Shown: positions 8,848 to 19,097 of the stretch, one piece after another | Position numbering within the stretch: position 1 is the stretch's first letter | Layout: the number at the start of each line of letters is the position of its first letter | NCBI RefSeq assembly: GCF_040822115.1 | Contig: NZ_CP162004.1 | Span: 3,457,001 to 3,521,000, forward strand | From: Flavobacterium sp. WC2421 | GTDB lineage: Bacteria > Bacteroidota > Bacteroidia > Flavobacteriales > Flavobacteriaceae | Direction: 5' to 3' | Length of the DNA: 64,000 nt | Program-made: the position numbers and the translations under genes | The notes under the pieces: model-generated | What the model was told of the DNA's origin: nothing | What the model saw: the letters and a program-made list of their open reading frames with translations, nothing else | The model's database searches: none

Positions 8848-9480
8848 ATGTCAGTAGAAACCAATTTTAACGATAAGCAAATTCAAATACTACAAGTAGC
8901 TGAATCCCTTTTTGCCGAAAAAGGATTTGATGGTACTTCGATTAGAAATATTGCAAAAGAAGCCAAAATAAATATAGCAATGGTTTCTTATTATTTTGGA
9001 TCAAAAGAGCGTTTGTTAGAATCATTAATCCTCTATAGAGCTACCGATATTAAATTACAATTAGACAATTTAATATTAGAGAATTTAGACCCAATGGAAA
9101 AGATTAACAAACTAATCGAATTATACATAGATCGTGTTCTTTGCTACAAAGGAATTTATAAAATTTTACATTTTGAATTTTCTTCTAAAAAGAGAAACGT
9201 AAACTTGGAGGCTTTTATTGAGTTAAAAAAAGGAAACTTAAAATCGCTAGAAACAATTATTGTTGAAGGTCAAGCAAAAGGTATTTTTAGAAAAGATATT
9301 ATCATCCCACTTATAACACCCACGATACTAGGTACCTTTTTTCATTTCCAAACTAATAGACCTTTCTTTGAAACATTATTAAACCTTCATACCGACGAAT
9401 TGTATAACAATTATATAAAAACTGATTTAACAAAACACATTCAACAAACAATAAAAGCGCTATTAATATATGAAAGTTAG
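8848..9480 (+). CDS. TetR/AcrR family transcriptional regulator
   Basis: A 210-residue repressor-type protein. The N-terminal helix-turn-helix is clear: ILQVAESLFAEKGFDGTSIR followed by NIAKEAKINIAMVSYYFGSK (about 14-55), the TetR_N pattern. The remaining helical domain would bind the inducing ligand and form the dimer. It is the first gene of a four-gene operon: its last 11 bases overlap the tolC-like gene, followed by hlyD- and MFS-type genes. A tandem palindrome in its own promoter is the likely operator. The ligand is presumably a toxic compound exported by the downstream pump (inference from organisation). Confidence 0.92.
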   Translation: MSVETNFNDKQIQILQVAESLFAEKGFDGTSIRNIAKEAKINIAMVSYYFGSKERLLESLILYRATDIKLQLDNLILENLDPMEKINKLIELYIDRVLCYKGIYKILHFEFSSKKRNVNLEAFIELKKGNLKSLETIIVEGQAKGIFRKDIIIPLITPTILGTFFHFQTNRPFFETLLNLHTDELYNNYIKTDLTKHIQQTIKALLIYES

Positions 9481-10798
9481 TCAACTCATGCTTTTTGGAT
9501 TTTTCTTTATTGGAATTTCCTCCGTGGAAGCACAAGACAAAACGAGTTTAACACTCGATCAAGCTATTCAAATGGCTTGGAGCAAAAGTAATGAAGTCAC
9601 ATTAGCAAACACAAAAGTGGAAACTTCAAGACTTGAATTGCAATCAACCAAAAATGACAAGTATCCTAACTTTAAAGTTTCTGGACAGTACCAAAGGTTA
9701 ACTAAAGCAACTATTGACTTAAAAATCAATAACAATAGTAGTAGCTCAGAACCTATGCCAGTGGTTGATCAATTATTACTTGGGCAAGCCAATGCTACTC
9801 TACCTTTATTTGCTGGTTTTAAAACGGTAAATAAAATCAAGGTATCAGATAATATGTACCAGGCCGAGACTGCAAATGCATTACAAACTAAAGAAGAAGT
9901 AGCAATGAAAGTGGTTAATTTCTATGCTAGTTTGTATAAAGCACAAAAAACGGTGGAACTGCTAAAAGAAAATCAAAAAAGTGCAAAACAACGTGTAGTT
10001 GATTTTATTCAATTAGAAAAAAATGGAATCATTCCTAGAAATGATTTATTAAAATCACAACTTCAAGTTTCAAAAATTCAATTGACATTAGACAGAGCCA
10101 TTAGCGATTTAAACGTGGTAAACTTTGAGCTGATTAGTCTTTTAAAAATGGACCCTAAGACGAAACTAGAAGTTAGAGAAAGTGATTTTGCTGACTTTCA
10201 AATGAATAATATTCCTACCGATGACCAACTTGCATTACAAAATCGTAAAGATCTTGAAGCGGTACAATTACAAGAAAAAGCAAGTTTGGCTAATATAAAA
10301 GTAGCCAAAAGTGGTTACTACCCTTCTATCTCGCTTATTGGAGGTTATACAGCCTTGAGTTTAAAAAATGTTATTACGGTGCAAAATGCAATGAATATTG
10401 GTGTTGGCGTATCTTACGATATCAGCGGGATTTTGAAAAACGGAACCAATGTAAAAATTGCGGAAAGCAAAGCACTTGAAATTCAAAACTCAGAGGCTAT
10501 GCTTACTGACTACATCAAAATACAAGTTCAAAAAGCAATCGAAGATTATGATTTGGCTCTAAAACAAAATGTGGTTTATAACCAAGCAGTGGAACAAGCA
10601 TCCGAAAATTATAGAATCATAAAAGATAAATATGACAATGGGCTTTCGGACACCAATGATTTATTAGAAGCCGATGTGGAACAACTAGGCTCTAATATTA
10701 ATAAAACATTGGCTAGAGCAAATGTTATTCAAAAATATTATGAGCTGCTTTCCGTAAGCGGACAATTAAACCAAACCTTCAATCTTTCAAAAATATAA
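9470..10798 (+). CDS. TolC family outer membrane efflux protein
   Basis: A 442-residue outer membrane channel for the tripartite pump encoded by the next two genes. A Sec signal peptide is visible (MKVSQLMLFGFFFIGISSVEAQ, cleavage probably after the Ala of VEAQ). The mature part starts SLTLDQAIQMAWSKSNEV, the typical first OEP repeat, and the second repeat begins near residue 260 (LALQNRKDLEAVQLQEK), with long amphipathic coiled-coil helices between. The end GLSDTNDLLEADVEQL is the usual closing motif. Translation is probably coupled to tetR through the 11-bp overlap. Confidence 0.92.
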   Translation: MKVSQLMLFGFFFIGISSVEAQDKTSLTLDQAIQMAWSKSNEVTLANTKVETSRLELQSTKNDKYPNFKVSGQYQRLTKATIDLKINNNSSSSEPMPVVDQLLLGQANATLPLFAGFKTVNKIKVSDNMYQAETANALQTKEEVAMKVVNFYASLYKAQKTVELLKENQKSAKQRVVDFIQLEKNGIIPRNDLLKSQLQVSKIQLTLDRAISDLNVVNFELISLLKMDPKTKLEVRESDFADFQMNNIPTDDQLALQNRKDLEAVQLQEKASLANIKVAKSGYYPSISLIGGYTALSLKNVITVQNAMNIGVGVSYDISGILKNGTNVKIAESKALEIQNSEAMLTDYIKIQVQKAIEDYDLALKQNVVYNQAVEQASENYRIIKDKYDNGLSDTNDLLEADVEQLGSNINKTLARANVIQKYYELLSVSGQLNQTFNLSKI

Positions 10799-10810
10799 TC
10801 AATACCCAAA

Positions 10811-11890
10811 ATGGAAAAGAAAAAATCAAACCCAAAGTTTATCATAATAATAGCTTCATTAGTGCTATTAGGTCTTGCTTATGGAACTTATAAATACATC
10901 CACTCGCTTTCTCATGAAGGGACTGATGATGCCCAGATTGAAAAAAACATGAATCCTATTATACCAAGAGTATCAGGATATGTGAGTAAAGTTTACATTA
11001 AAGACAATGACTTTGTAAAAAAAGGAGATACTCTATTTACAATTGACAAAAGAGATTATCAATTAAAAATTGATGAAGCAACTGCAAATTTAGCTGCAGC
11101 CGAAGGAAATTTTGAAGTTTCAAAAGCGGATATTGGTAGTATTTTAGCTAGTATTTCAGTATCAGATGCCAACGTAAGATCAGCAGGTGGAAATATCGAA
11201 TCTGCGAGAATTAAATTGGGACGTATGACTAGCGATTACAACAGGTATAATAATTTATATCAATCACATACGATTACAAAACAACAATACGAACAAGCAT
11301 TAGCAGCAAAACAAGAAGCTGAAAATGAAGTTCGCATTTTACAACAGCAAGAAAAAGCGTCAGCTTTTCAAAAATCGGTTAATGTAGCTAAGTCAAAATC
11401 ATCCGACAAACAAACGGATGTAGCAGCAGCCAACATTAAAAGAGCAAAAGCATTATTGGATACGGCCATTTTAAATTTAAGTTACACAATTGTAACAGCT
11501 GCAATTGATGGTCAAGTTTCTAAAATTGATATTCAACCAGGACAATTAGTTCAACCGGGACAATCCCTTTTTTATATCATCAATAACAATCAAGCTTGGG
11601 TTATTGCTAATTTCAAAGAAACGCAATTGAACAAAATGGTAGCTGGACAAAAAGTAACATTGAAAGTAGATGCGTATCCTGATTACGAATTTAAAGGGAC
11701 TATCACTTCATTTTCACCAGCCACAGGGGCACGTTTTTCTATCTTGCCTCCTGATAATGCAACTGGAAATTTTGTTAAAACAATTCAACGTTTGCCTGTA
11801 AAAATTAATATCGATACAGACAACGATGTTGAGAAAATAAAATTATTGCGTCCGGGAATGAATGTGGATGTTGACGTACATATAAAATAA
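10811..11890 (+). CDS. HlyD/EmrA family periplasmic adaptor
   Basis: A 359-residue membrane fusion protein linking the inner-membrane MFS pump to TolC. It has one N-terminal membrane anchor (about 10-30), a lipoyl/biotinyl half-motif (NPIIPRVSGYVSKVYIKDND, about 46-65), an alpha-helical hairpin (about 90-220), the second lipoyl half (IVTAAIDGQVSKIDIQPGQL) and a beta-barrel domain ending SILPPDNATGNFVKTIQRLP, the EmrA signature. The protein is normal in length. It lies 12 bp after tolC and one base before the MFS gene. Confidence 0.93.
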   Translation: MEKKKSNPKFIIIIASLVLLGLAYGTYKYIHSLSHEGTDDAQIEKNMNPIIPRVSGYVSKVYIKDNDFVKKGDTLFTIDKRDYQLKIDEATANLAAAEGNFEVSKADIGSILASISVSDANVRSAGGNIESARIKLGRMTSDYNRYNNLYQSHTITKQQYEQALAAKQEAENEVRILQQQEKASAFQKSVNVAKSKSSDKQTDVAAANIKRAKALLDTAILNLSYTIVTAAIDGQVSKIDIQPGQLVQPGQSLFYIINNNQAWVIANFKETQLNKMVAGQKVTLKVDAYPDYEFKGTITSFSPATGARFSILPPDNATGNFVKTIQRLPVKINIDTDNDVEKIKLLRPGMNVDVDVHIK

Positions 11891-11891
11891 A

Positions 11892-13472
11892 ATGGTAAAA
11901 TCAGAAGACGATTTAGTAGAATACGGCTTTAGAAGAATCATTATTACAATAACAGCAGTACTATGTGCTTTACTGGAAATTGTAGATACTACTATTGTCA
12001 ATGTTGCACTAACTAATATGCGAGGAAGCCTTGGAGCTACGTTAACTGATGTGGCTTGGGTAATTACTGCTTATGCTATTGCAAATGTAATTGTGATTCC
12101 AATGACGAGTTGGCTTTCACAACAATTTGGAAGACGTAATTATTTTGCCGTTTCCATCATCATTTTCACAACAGCGTCCTTTTTATGTGGTAATGCAACC
12201 AATATTTGGGAACTAGTAGCCTTTCGATTTATTCAAGGGCTTGGTGGTGGCGCACTATTGGTGACTGCACAAACGATTATTACGGAGAGTTATCCTATCG
12301 CTAAACGAGGAATGGCACAGGCTATTTATGGAATGGGAGTTATTGTAGGACCTACATTAGGACCGCCTTTAGGAGGGTATCTTGTGGATCATTTCTCCTG
12401 GCCTTATATTTTTTATATCAATATCCCTCTAGGAATCATTGCTACACTTTTGACTTTAACTTTTGTTAGAAGTCCAAAATATGGTGAGAAATTAAAAGCA
12501 AACCAAGTAGATTGGATAGGAATTATACTTTTAGCTTCTTTTATCGGTTCTTTACAATTTGTTTTAGAACACGGTCAGCAAGACGATTGGTTTAATGACG
12601 GATTGATACTAAGTTTAAGTGTTATCACCATATTTGGTTTGATTTTATTTATTTGGAGAGAGTTGACTTACAAATACCCCATTGTAAACTTGAGTGTTTT
12701 AAAAGATGGAAATTTAAGAATTGGTACTGTTATGTGCTTTATCTTAGGTTTTGGATTATATGGTTCGACTTTGATTATCCCTATTTATACGCAATCCATT
12801 TTAGGCTGGACCGCTACAGATGCGGGTCTATTATTAATTCCTGGATCTATAACAACCGCTTTCATGATGCCTATTATAGGTAAATTGATTCAAAAAGGAG
12901 TGCCGCAAGGATATATGGTAGGTGTAGGATTTTTAATTTTCTTTTTCTTTACTTTAATGATGCATAATAACATGACTCCTGATACTGGAACTGAGCATCT
13001 GTATTGGCCATTAATTTTAAGAGGAATTGGTTTAGGATTATTATTTGTACCTATCACAACTTTATCTCTTTCTACTTTATCCGGTAAACATATTGGTGAA
13101 GGAGCTGCATTTACAGGGATGATGAGACAATTGGGAGGGTCGTTTGGTATTGCAATCATTACCACATTTATAACAAGATTCAGTCAAGAACACCGTGTTA
13201 ACTTAGTAGCTCATTTAGATGGAAGTAGATTTGAAGTACAACAACGAGTGATACAATTACAGCGTGCTTTTATGTCTAAAGGTTTTACTGCTAATGAAGC
13301 ATTAAAAAAAGCCTATCAAGCCATTGATTATGCAGTTATGAAACAAAGTACAGTTTTATCGTATATGGATATTTTCTTATACTTAGGAATCATGTTTTTA
13401 TGTTGTATTCCAATTATATTTTTAATCAAAAAAGGAAAAAATAAGATCAATCCTGCCGATGCTATGCATTAA
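11892..13472 (+). CDS. DHA2 family (EmrB/QacA-like) MFS drug exporter
   Basis: A 526-residue inner membrane transporter with about 14 hydrophobic segments, the DHA2 layout. Segment 1 has LLEIVDTTIVNVALTNM, matching the D1 motif (LDxTIVNVALP) of proton-drug antiporters; motif A is SWLSQQFGRRNYF, and motif C appears as GMGVIVGPTLGPPLGGYL. It should work with the preceding HlyD- and TolC-type proteins as a tripartite pump under the TetR gene. The substrate is unknown. A strong bidirectional terminator follows. Confidence 0.93.
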   Translation: MVKSEDDLVEYGFRRIIITITAVLCALLEIVDTTIVNVALTNMRGSLGATLTDVAWVITAYAIANVIVIPMTSWLSQQFGRRNYFAVSIIIFTTASFLCGNATNIWELVAFRFIQGLGGGALLVTAQTIITESYPIAKRGMAQAIYGMGVIVGPTLGPPLGGYLVDHFSWPYIFYINIPLGIIATLLTLTFVRSPKYGEKLKANQVDWIGIILLASFIGSLQFVLEHGQQDDWFNDGLILSLSVITIFGLILFIWRELTYKYPIVNLSVLKDGNLRIGTVMCFILGFGLYGSTLIIPIYTQSILGWTATDAGLLLIPGSITTAFMMPIIGKLIQKGVPQGYMVGVGFLIFFFFTLMMHNNMTPDTGTEHLYWPLILRGIGLGLLFVPITTLSLSTLSGKHIGEGAAFTGMMRQLGGSFGIAIITTFITRFSQEHRVNLVAHLDGSRFEVQQRVIQLQRAFMSKGFTANEALKKAYQAIDYAVMKQSTVLSYMDIFLYLGIMFLCCIPIIFLIKKGKNKINPADAMH

Positions 13473-13480
13473 TACTAAAC

Positions 13481-13522
13481 AAAAAAAACGCCGATATCAC
13501 AATTGATATCGGCGTTTTTTTT
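13481..13522. terminator. Bidirectional terminator between efflux operon and yaaA
   Basis: A perfect 19-bp stem, AAAAAAAACGCCGATATCA with its complement, around a 4-base loop CAAT. The A-run on one side and T-run on the other make it a bidirectional intrinsic terminator for the two convergent genes. Confidence 0.95.
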
Positions 13523-13536
13523 ATAATGTGAAATGC

Positions 13537-14295
13537 TTATCTAGTAAAAACCAAATGATTTCCTTTGGATAAATTAGCATCAAATTGGTAGCCATCATAA
13601 TTGAATCCTTTCAAATCATCAATCGTTTTGGCATTGGTATCAATAATATAACGCACCATCATTCCCCTTGCCTTCTTAGCAAAAAAACTAATTATCTTTA
13701 GTTTCCCATCTTTATAATCCTTAAAATCTGGAGTAATTACAGGAACTTTCAAGGCTTTTACATCAATTGCCGAAAAATATTCATTACTAGCCAAATTAAT
13801 AAATAAATCCCCTTTTTTAAGTTCTTTATTCAACGCTTTTGTAATAGTTGTTTTCCAATATTCATATAAATTTTTGCTTTCGCCAATAGGCAATTTGGTT
13901 CCCATTTCCAGTCGGTACGCTTGCATTAAATCCAATGGTTTCAACAAGCCGTATAGGCCTGATAGAATTCGTAAACTATCTTGTAAAGTAGCTAACTTAT
14001 CCAATGGAATCGAGTAAGCATCTAATCCAGTGTAGACGTCACCATCAAATGTGTAAAGAGCAGGACGTGCGTTTTCTATGGTAAAAGGTGTTTTCCAATC
14101 TTGGTTTCTTTGCCAATTTAAATTAGCCAGCTTTTCTGAAATATCCATCAATTCTGATAAATTTTTTGGAGATTCTTGTTTCAATACTTTATGAATCTGT
14201 CTTGATTCTTTCAAAAATGAAGGTTCAGTATGTTGTAGTGTAGGCAATTCTTTTTCAAAATTCAAAGATTTGGCAGGCGAGATAACAATTTTCAT
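13537..14295 (-). CDS. yaaA: Peroxide stress protein YaaA (UPF0246/DUF328)
   Basis: A 252-residue cytosolic protein starting MKIVISPAKSLNFEKELP, the family hallmark. Further conserved blocks are ARPALYTFDGDVYTGLDA, LSGLYGLLKPLDLMQAYRLEMGTKL, NLASNEYF, and FFAKKARGMMVRYII. In E. coli YaaA lowers free intracellular iron during peroxide stress and shows DNA-binding behaviour; the same role is inferred here. The gene is monocistronic. A TAnnTTTG-like box is on the minus strand at 14332-14339, but no good -33 element was found. Confidence 0.92.
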   Translation of the reverse strand: MKIVISPAKSLNFEKELPTLQHTEPSFLKESRQIHKVLKQESPKNLSELMDISEKLANLNWQRNQDWKTPFTIENARPALYTFDGDVYTGLDAYSIPLDKLATLQDSLRILSGLYGLLKPLDLMQAYRLEMGTKLPIGESKNLYEYWKTTITKALNKELKKGDLFINLASNEYFSAIDVKALKVPVITPDFKDYKDGKLKIISFFAKKARGMMVRYIIDTNAKTIDDLKGFNYDGYQFDANLSKGNHLVFTR

Positions 14296-14472
14296 AAATA
14301 ATCCTTTTTCAGGTTGATGCTATTAACGTCCCAAAAGTACAAATTGCAAATAAGAATTCCCTATTTGTAAATTGAATAGTTCTATGGAGAAATAGAAATT
14401 AAAAATGGTTTCAAGTTTTATTTACATTATTTTTGAGTTTGATAAGAAATTAAAAATATAGTTTAAAATATC

Positions 14473-14994
14473 ATGACACTAATCTCCATAAAAAAAGCTT
14501 CTTTATCGGATTTAGATACGCTGCAAAAAATAGGTAAGCAAACCTTCATAGAAACATTTGAACCGGTAAATACCCCCGAAAACATTGCTAATTACCTGGA
14601 ACAAAGTTTCAATACTACTCAATTGACAACCGAACTTAACAACCCTGACTCTCAATTTTATCTAGCTGTTTTAGAACAAGAAGTAATTGGGTATCTTAAA
14701 ATAAATTTTGGCAAAGCCCAAACTGAATTAATCAATGAACGCGCTTTAGAAATCCACCGAATTTATGTATTACAACAATTTCACGGAAAAAAAGTAGGTC
14801 AACTATTTATTGATGAAGTATTGAAAGTGGTACAACAAAAACCTGTTGAATATATTTGGTTAGGCGTTTGGGAAGAAAATCATAGAGCAATAGCATTCTA
14901 TACTAAAAATGGCTTCACTCCATTTGACAAACATATTTTTACACTAGGAAATGATGTTCAAACTGATCTATTAATGAAACGTCAAATCCATTAA
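14473..14994 (+). CDS. GNAT family N-acetyltransferase (PaiA-like)
   Basis: A 173-residue GNAT protein. The layout is ISIKKASLSDLDTLQKIGKQTFIETF at the N-terminus, LEIHRIYVLQQFHGKKVGQLFIDEVL (acetyl-CoA loop, about 95-120), then IWLGVWEENHRAIAFYTKNGF. The 'FxETF' start and the WLGVWEENxRAixFYxKxGF block resemble PaiA-type polyamine/small-molecule acetyltransferases. Substrate remains a guess. A TATTTTTG box lies at 14428-14435 upstream, without an obvious -33 partner. Confidence 0.85.
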   Translation: MTLISIKKASLSDLDTLQKIGKQTFIETFEPVNTPENIANYLEQSFNTTQLTTELNNPDSQFYLAVLEQEVIGYLKINFGKAQTELINERALEIHRIYVLQQFHGKKVGQLFIDEVLKVVQQKPVEYIWLGVWEENHRAIAFYTKNGFTPFDKHIFTLGNDVQTDLLMKRQIH

Positions 14995-15066
14995 TGAACA
15001 GACTGCATCTCCACATTTAGAATACAAAGGGGACTTATATAACGTCTCCAAATTAAATCAATAACA

Positions 15067-16074
15067 ATGAAAAACAAATTCCATAACATCCCCATATCCA
15101 TTTTAGATTTAGCCGTAATTTTAGAAGGAAAAACAGCAGCTAATTCTTTTAAAAATAGTTTGAGTTTAGCCCAAAAAGCAGAAAACCTTGGCTACAATAG
15201 GTTTTGGTTAGCAGAACATCATAATATGGCAAGTATCGCTTCATCAGCAACTTCAATTTTAATAGGTCATATCGCCAATGGGACTTCAACAATTAGAGTG
15301 GGCTCAGGAGGCATCATGTTACCCAATCATGCTCCTCTAATTGTTGCAGAACAATTTGGAACTCTAGCTTCCCTATATCCTGACCGCATTGATTTAGGTC
15401 TAGGACGTGCTCCAGGAACAGATCAATTGACGGCAAGAGCGTTACAAAGAAACGATCAGGCTGCATTTGAATTTCCAAAAACGGTACGAGAATTACAAGA
15501 GTATTTATCGATTGAAAATAGGGACTCACCAGTAAGAGCCATTCCTGGGGAAGGATTAAACATCCCCATTTGGATATTGGGTTCAAGTACGGATAGCGCT
15601 CGATTAGCGGCTTCGTTTGGGTTGCCTTATGCTTTTGCAAGTCATTTCGCACCACAACAACTGCTAGAAGCTTTACGCATTTATAGAACCAATTTTAAAC
15701 CATCTGAACATTTAAAAGAACCGTACGTAATGGCTTGTGTAAATGTTACCGCTGCCGAAACTACCCATGAAGCACAAGTACTTGCCACTTCGATGCAAAA
15801 AATATTTTTAGGAATACTTACTAATGATAGGAGACCGCTACAACCTGCAGATGAAAATTTTAAAATCAATGACAAAGCAAAAAGTGTTTTGAGACAGTTT
15901 TTAGCCTATTCATTTGTAGGAAGCCCATCTGATATAAAAACAGCACTTGAACAATTTGTTGAAGAAACTCAAATCGATGAACTTATGGTTGTTTCGCATA
16001 TCTATGATCATGAAGCAAGATTAAATTCTTATAAAATTATTAAAGAATCACAAGATGTTACAAAAAAAGATTAA
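15067..16074 (+). CDS. LLM class flavin-dependent oxidoreductase
   Basis: A 335-residue luciferase-like monooxygenase. The N-terminus [34 protein letters not shown] and [20 protein letters not shown] are typical of the single-component LLM (MsnO8-like) family, as are [12 protein letters not shown] and [16 protein letters not shown] further on. Such proteins use reduced flavin from a separate reductase to oxidise small organic molecules; the substrate is unknown. It follows the acetyltransferase by 72 bp, so co-transcription is possible. Confidence 0.92.
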   Translation: MKNKFHNIPISILDLAVILEGKTAANSFKNSLSLAQKAENLGYNRFWLAEHHNMASIASSATSILIGHIANGTSTIRVGSGGIMLPNHAPLIVAEQFGTLASLYPDRIDLGLGRAPGTDQLTARALQRNDQAAFEFPKTVRELQEYLSIENRDSPVRAIPGEGLNIPIWILGSSTDSARLAASFGLPYAFASHFAPQQLLEALRIYRTNFKPSEHLKEPYVMACVNVTAAETTHEAQVLATSMQKIFLGILTNDRRPLQPADENFKINDKAKSVLRQFLAYSFVGSPSDIKTALEQFVEETQIDELMVVSHIYDHEARLNSYKIIKESQDVTKKD

Positions 16075-16348
16075 TCCTATTTAATTTAAACTAATCAAAC
16101 CACAATTAGATTCAATGAATTGGAATCCTACTCCTTAAAAGAGATGTTATTTTAGGCAGATTGTAAAAAATAGGCCGTTAGAATACATTTTTAAAAATTT
16201 CTATTGCTAATTTTTAAAACATTATTATCCCTTTCTACAATGGGATTTACTTTGAATTGGTTATTTTTGTGAATCCTACCCTAACCAATAAAAATCAAAT
16301 ACGCCATCGGCACATTTCCGAGTTTTGGTAAAAAAAAATAAAGACTAC

Positions 16349-17539
16349 ATGAAAATAAAAATGAAGAAGACAATAAAGAAGATTTATAATAGTGAATTAT
16401 TTAATGAGTTTTTTGAAAATGAGAAAGCCAGCGGAATCATCTTAATAGGATGCACTTTATTTTCCTTATTTATGGCCAATTCGATTTTCGGATCACAATA
16501 TTTACATACTTGGCATACTCAATTTGCAGGTGAAAGCTTAGAATATTGGATAAATGATGGTTTAATGACCATTTTCTTTTTATTGATTGGATTGGAATTA
16601 GAGCGCGAAATATATGAAGGAGAATTATCCAATATAAAAGATGCTTTGTTACCTATTTTTGCTGCCTTAGGTGGTATGATAGTGCCCGCAGGCTTGTACC
16701 TTTTTCTAAATTATGGAACTGTTGCCCATTCAGGAGCAGGAATTCCTATGGCGACTGATATCGCCTTTGCCTTGGGTATCCTATCATTATTAGGAAGCCG
16801 AGTTCCGCTGTCATTAAAGATCTTTTTAACAGCTTTAGCCGTTATCGATGATTTAGGGGCTATATTAGTAATCGCCATTTTCTATACAAAAACCATTTTT
16901 TGGGGCAATCTATTTAGTGCTTTTGGAGTATTATTAGTTCTTTTCATATTAAATAGAATGAAAGTCCGTAATTTAATACCTTACCTTATTGGTGGTGTAA
17001 TTATGTGGTGGTTCATGCTTCATTCAGGAATACATGCTACAGTTACGGGAGTATTATTGGCTTTTGTAATTCCTTTTGGTAATGGTGATAAAAAATCAAC
17101 TTCTTATAAATTACAGCATTTTCTACATAAACCTGTTGGATTCATTATTCTTCCTTTATTTGCATTAGCGAATACCGCTATAGTAATTGGGGCTGATATC
17201 GTTGATATTGTAACACAACACTATAGTTTAGGAATCGCCTTAGGATTAGTCATAGGAAAACCTGTAGGTATATTTGTATTTAGCTTTTTAGCGGTTTCAG
17301 TAGGGTTATGTAAATTACCTGACGACTTAAATTGGAAAACAATATTTGCAGTAGGCTTTTTAGGAGGAATTGGCTTTACCATGTCAATATTCATTACTTT
17401 ACTTGCTTTTACTGATCAAACCATAATTAGCCATGCAAAATTTGCGATTCTACTTTCTTCATTAATTGCAGGTATAATTGGATTGTTATTCTTGAAAAAA
17501 ACGTTAAAAGTGGAAGCAGATGCAAGCAACTCTAATTAA
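16349..17539 (+). CDS. nhaA: Na+/H+ antiporter NhaA
   Basis: Inner-membrane antiporter exchanging protons for sodium, for pH and salt homeostasis. ATG 16349 gives 396 residues and an N-terminus MKIKMKKTIKKIYNSELF; a TTG at 16325 would add eight lysine-rich residues, and ATG 16361 is also possible. Family hallmarks are LLIGLELEREIYEGEL, IPMATDIAFALGIL (with the Asp of the ion site), AVIDDLGAILVIAIFYT (the paired Asp that bind Na+/H+), the GLVIGKPVGIF segment with the functional lysine, and GIGFTMSIFI. The stop overlaps the next gene by 20 bp. Confidence 0.95.
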   Translation: MKIKMKKTIKKIYNSELFNEFFENEKASGIILIGCTLFSLFMANSIFGSQYLHTWHTQFAGESLEYWINDGLMTIFFLLIGLELEREIYEGELSNIKDALLPIFAALGGMIVPAGLYLFLNYGTVAHSGAGIPMATDIAFALGILSLLGSRVPLSLKIFLTALAVIDDLGAILVIAIFYTKTIFWGNLFSAFGVLLVLFILNRMKVRNLIPYLIGGVIMWWFMLHSGIHATVTGVLLAFVIPFGNGDKKSTSYKLQHFLHKPVGFIILPLFALANTAIVIGADIVDIVTQHYSLGIALGLVIGKPVGIFVFSFLAVSVGLCKLPDDLNWKTIFAVGFLGGIGFTMSIFITLLAFTDQTIISHAKFAILLSSLIAGIIGLLFLKKTLKVEADASNSN

Positions 17540-18860
17540 ATTAATTGCTTATATCAACCTCCATAAAGGGGAAGAAGATAAAAATAAAGTCTTGGACGAC
17601 GTAAAGTCCAACATTTCATTTAGAGGCTCTAATCTATGGATTTTAGCATGTGCTATTGTAGTGGCGTCTATAGGGTTAAATGTAAATTCGACTGCCGTAA
17701 TTATTGGAGCGATGCTTATATCTCCGTTAATGGGACCTATTGTAGGTGCTGGATTTAGTCTAGGAATTTATGATTTTAATTTACTTAATAAGTCCCTCAA
17801 GAATCTTTTGGTAGCCACATTAGTTGGTTTATTTGTATCGACAATCTATTTCTATGTTAGCCCTTTTAAAGAAGCTCAACCGGAATTATTATCCAGAACT
17901 GCACCCAATATCTATGATATTTTGATCGCCTTTTTTGGTGGAATTGTGGGTGCCGTAGCAATAACCCGAGTTGAAAAAGGAAATCCAATTCCGGGAGTAG
18001 CAATTGCAACTGCCCTAATGCCTCCACTTTGTACTGCTGGTTATGGATTGGCATTAGGGAATCTAAAATTCTTTTTTGGAGCTATGTATTTATACTCCAT
18101 AAATTGTGTTTTTATTTGTATTTCCACTTTTTTAATTGTCAAGTTTCTAAAGTACCCTGTAAAAAAACAGCTAGATGAAAAGCATCAAAAACAAGTTAAA
18201 AATAGTATCACCATCTTAATCACACTTTTAGTACTTCCTAGTATTTATTTTGCCTACCAACTGTTTCAGGAAAAAAAATACCAACATCAAATAGACGTTT
18301 TTATGGAAACGGAATTTACAAATAAAGGGATTGCTATTTTATACAAAAAAACCAAATTCAATGTCAGTCCAAAAAAACTCGAACTTGGTTTTCTAACCAA
18401 ACGATATAGTGAAAAAGAGATTAAAGCACTTAATGAAAAATTAAAGCTTTATGATATCAACAACACTAAATTGATTGTGATACAAGACACCACAGATCTT
18501 AAAAGTGATATTCTAAACGAAATCAATTTCAACAAATCTGTATTAAGTCAAAAAGATGTGACGATATTAAATCTAAAAAAAGAAATTACAAATAATAGAT
18601 ACGATAACAAAGCCATTCTATCCGAGATAAAAATTCTATTTCCTGAGATTGAAAACATTTCGATATCCAATCATACTTTTAATGAAAACACGGACAGTAC
18701 AAAAATAGTTCCTGTTGTGATTTATAATAGTAAAAAAGAAATATCTGATTCCTCAAAAGCAAAATTAACTCTTTGGTTAGAACAACGCTTGACAAAAAAA
18801 GAAATCGAAATTTATAATAATCCCACTAAGGAAAAAACCACTGGTAAAACTAAAAAATAA
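17520..18860 (+). CDS. DUF389 (TIGR00341-like) membrane protein
   Basis: A 446-residue protein. The first ~210 residues hold about six membrane segments with the DUF389 signature ASIGLNVNSTAVIIGAMLIS followed by PLMGPIVGAG, and GAVAITRVEKGNPIPGVAIATALMPPLCTAGYGLA. The second half (about 230-446) is a hydrophilic domain, predicted outside the membrane, rich in Lys and Ile/Leu. The function of DUF389 is not settled. The start overlaps the nhaA stop by 20 bp, so the two are translationally coupled and may act together in ion or pH homeostasis (inference). A clear terminator follows. Confidence 0.85.
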   Translation: MQATLIKLIAYINLHKGEEDKNKVLDDVKSNISFRGSNLWILACAIVVASIGLNVNSTAVIIGAMLISPLMGPIVGAGFSLGIYDFNLLNKSLKNLLVATLVGLFVSTIYFYVSPFKEAQPELLSRTAPNIYDILIAFFGGIVGAVAITRVEKGNPIPGVAIATALMPPLCTAGYGLALGNLKFFFGAMYLYSINCVFICISTFLIVKFLKYPVKKQLDEKHQKQVKNSITILITLLVLPSIYFAYQLFQEKKYQHQIDVFMETEFTNKGIAILYKKTKFNVSPKKLELGFLTKRYSEKEIKALNEKLKLYDINNTKLIVIQDTTDLKSDILNEINFNKSVLSQKDVTILNLKKEITNNRYDNKAILSEIKILFPEIENISISNHTFNENTDSTKIVPVVIYNSKKEISDSSKAKLTLWLEQRLTKKEIEIYNNPTKEKTTGKTKK

Positions 18861-18902
18861 TCTTTTGACACACTAGTTTCATAAAGAAGTCCCTTCTGAT
18901 TA

Positions 18903-18943
18903 AATCACAATCTTGACTTATCTCGATTGTGATTTTTTTTTTG
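18903..18943 (+). terminator. Terminator after nhaA-DUF389 operon
   Basis: AATCACAATC pairs perfectly with GATTGTGATT around a 12-base loop, followed by a run of nine T. Classic intrinsic terminator. Confidence 0.9.
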
Positions 18944-19097
18944 TTCTAGTTCATCCTAGCAAAGTATAAATTCGATTTTCTTCAAAACACGCATTTTACC
19001 CAAATAATCTGATTATAATCGGTTAATTTAGTTAATACTGCATTTAATTATTAGCTTTAAATTAGTTTGACAGACACGAACCTAAATTTCACACATT

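Noticed and set aside
16262..16269. TATTTTTG box upstream of nhaA as promoter
   Set aside because: Matches the -7 consensus, but no TTG lies 17-23 bp upstream; in AT-rich DNA such boxes arise by chance.
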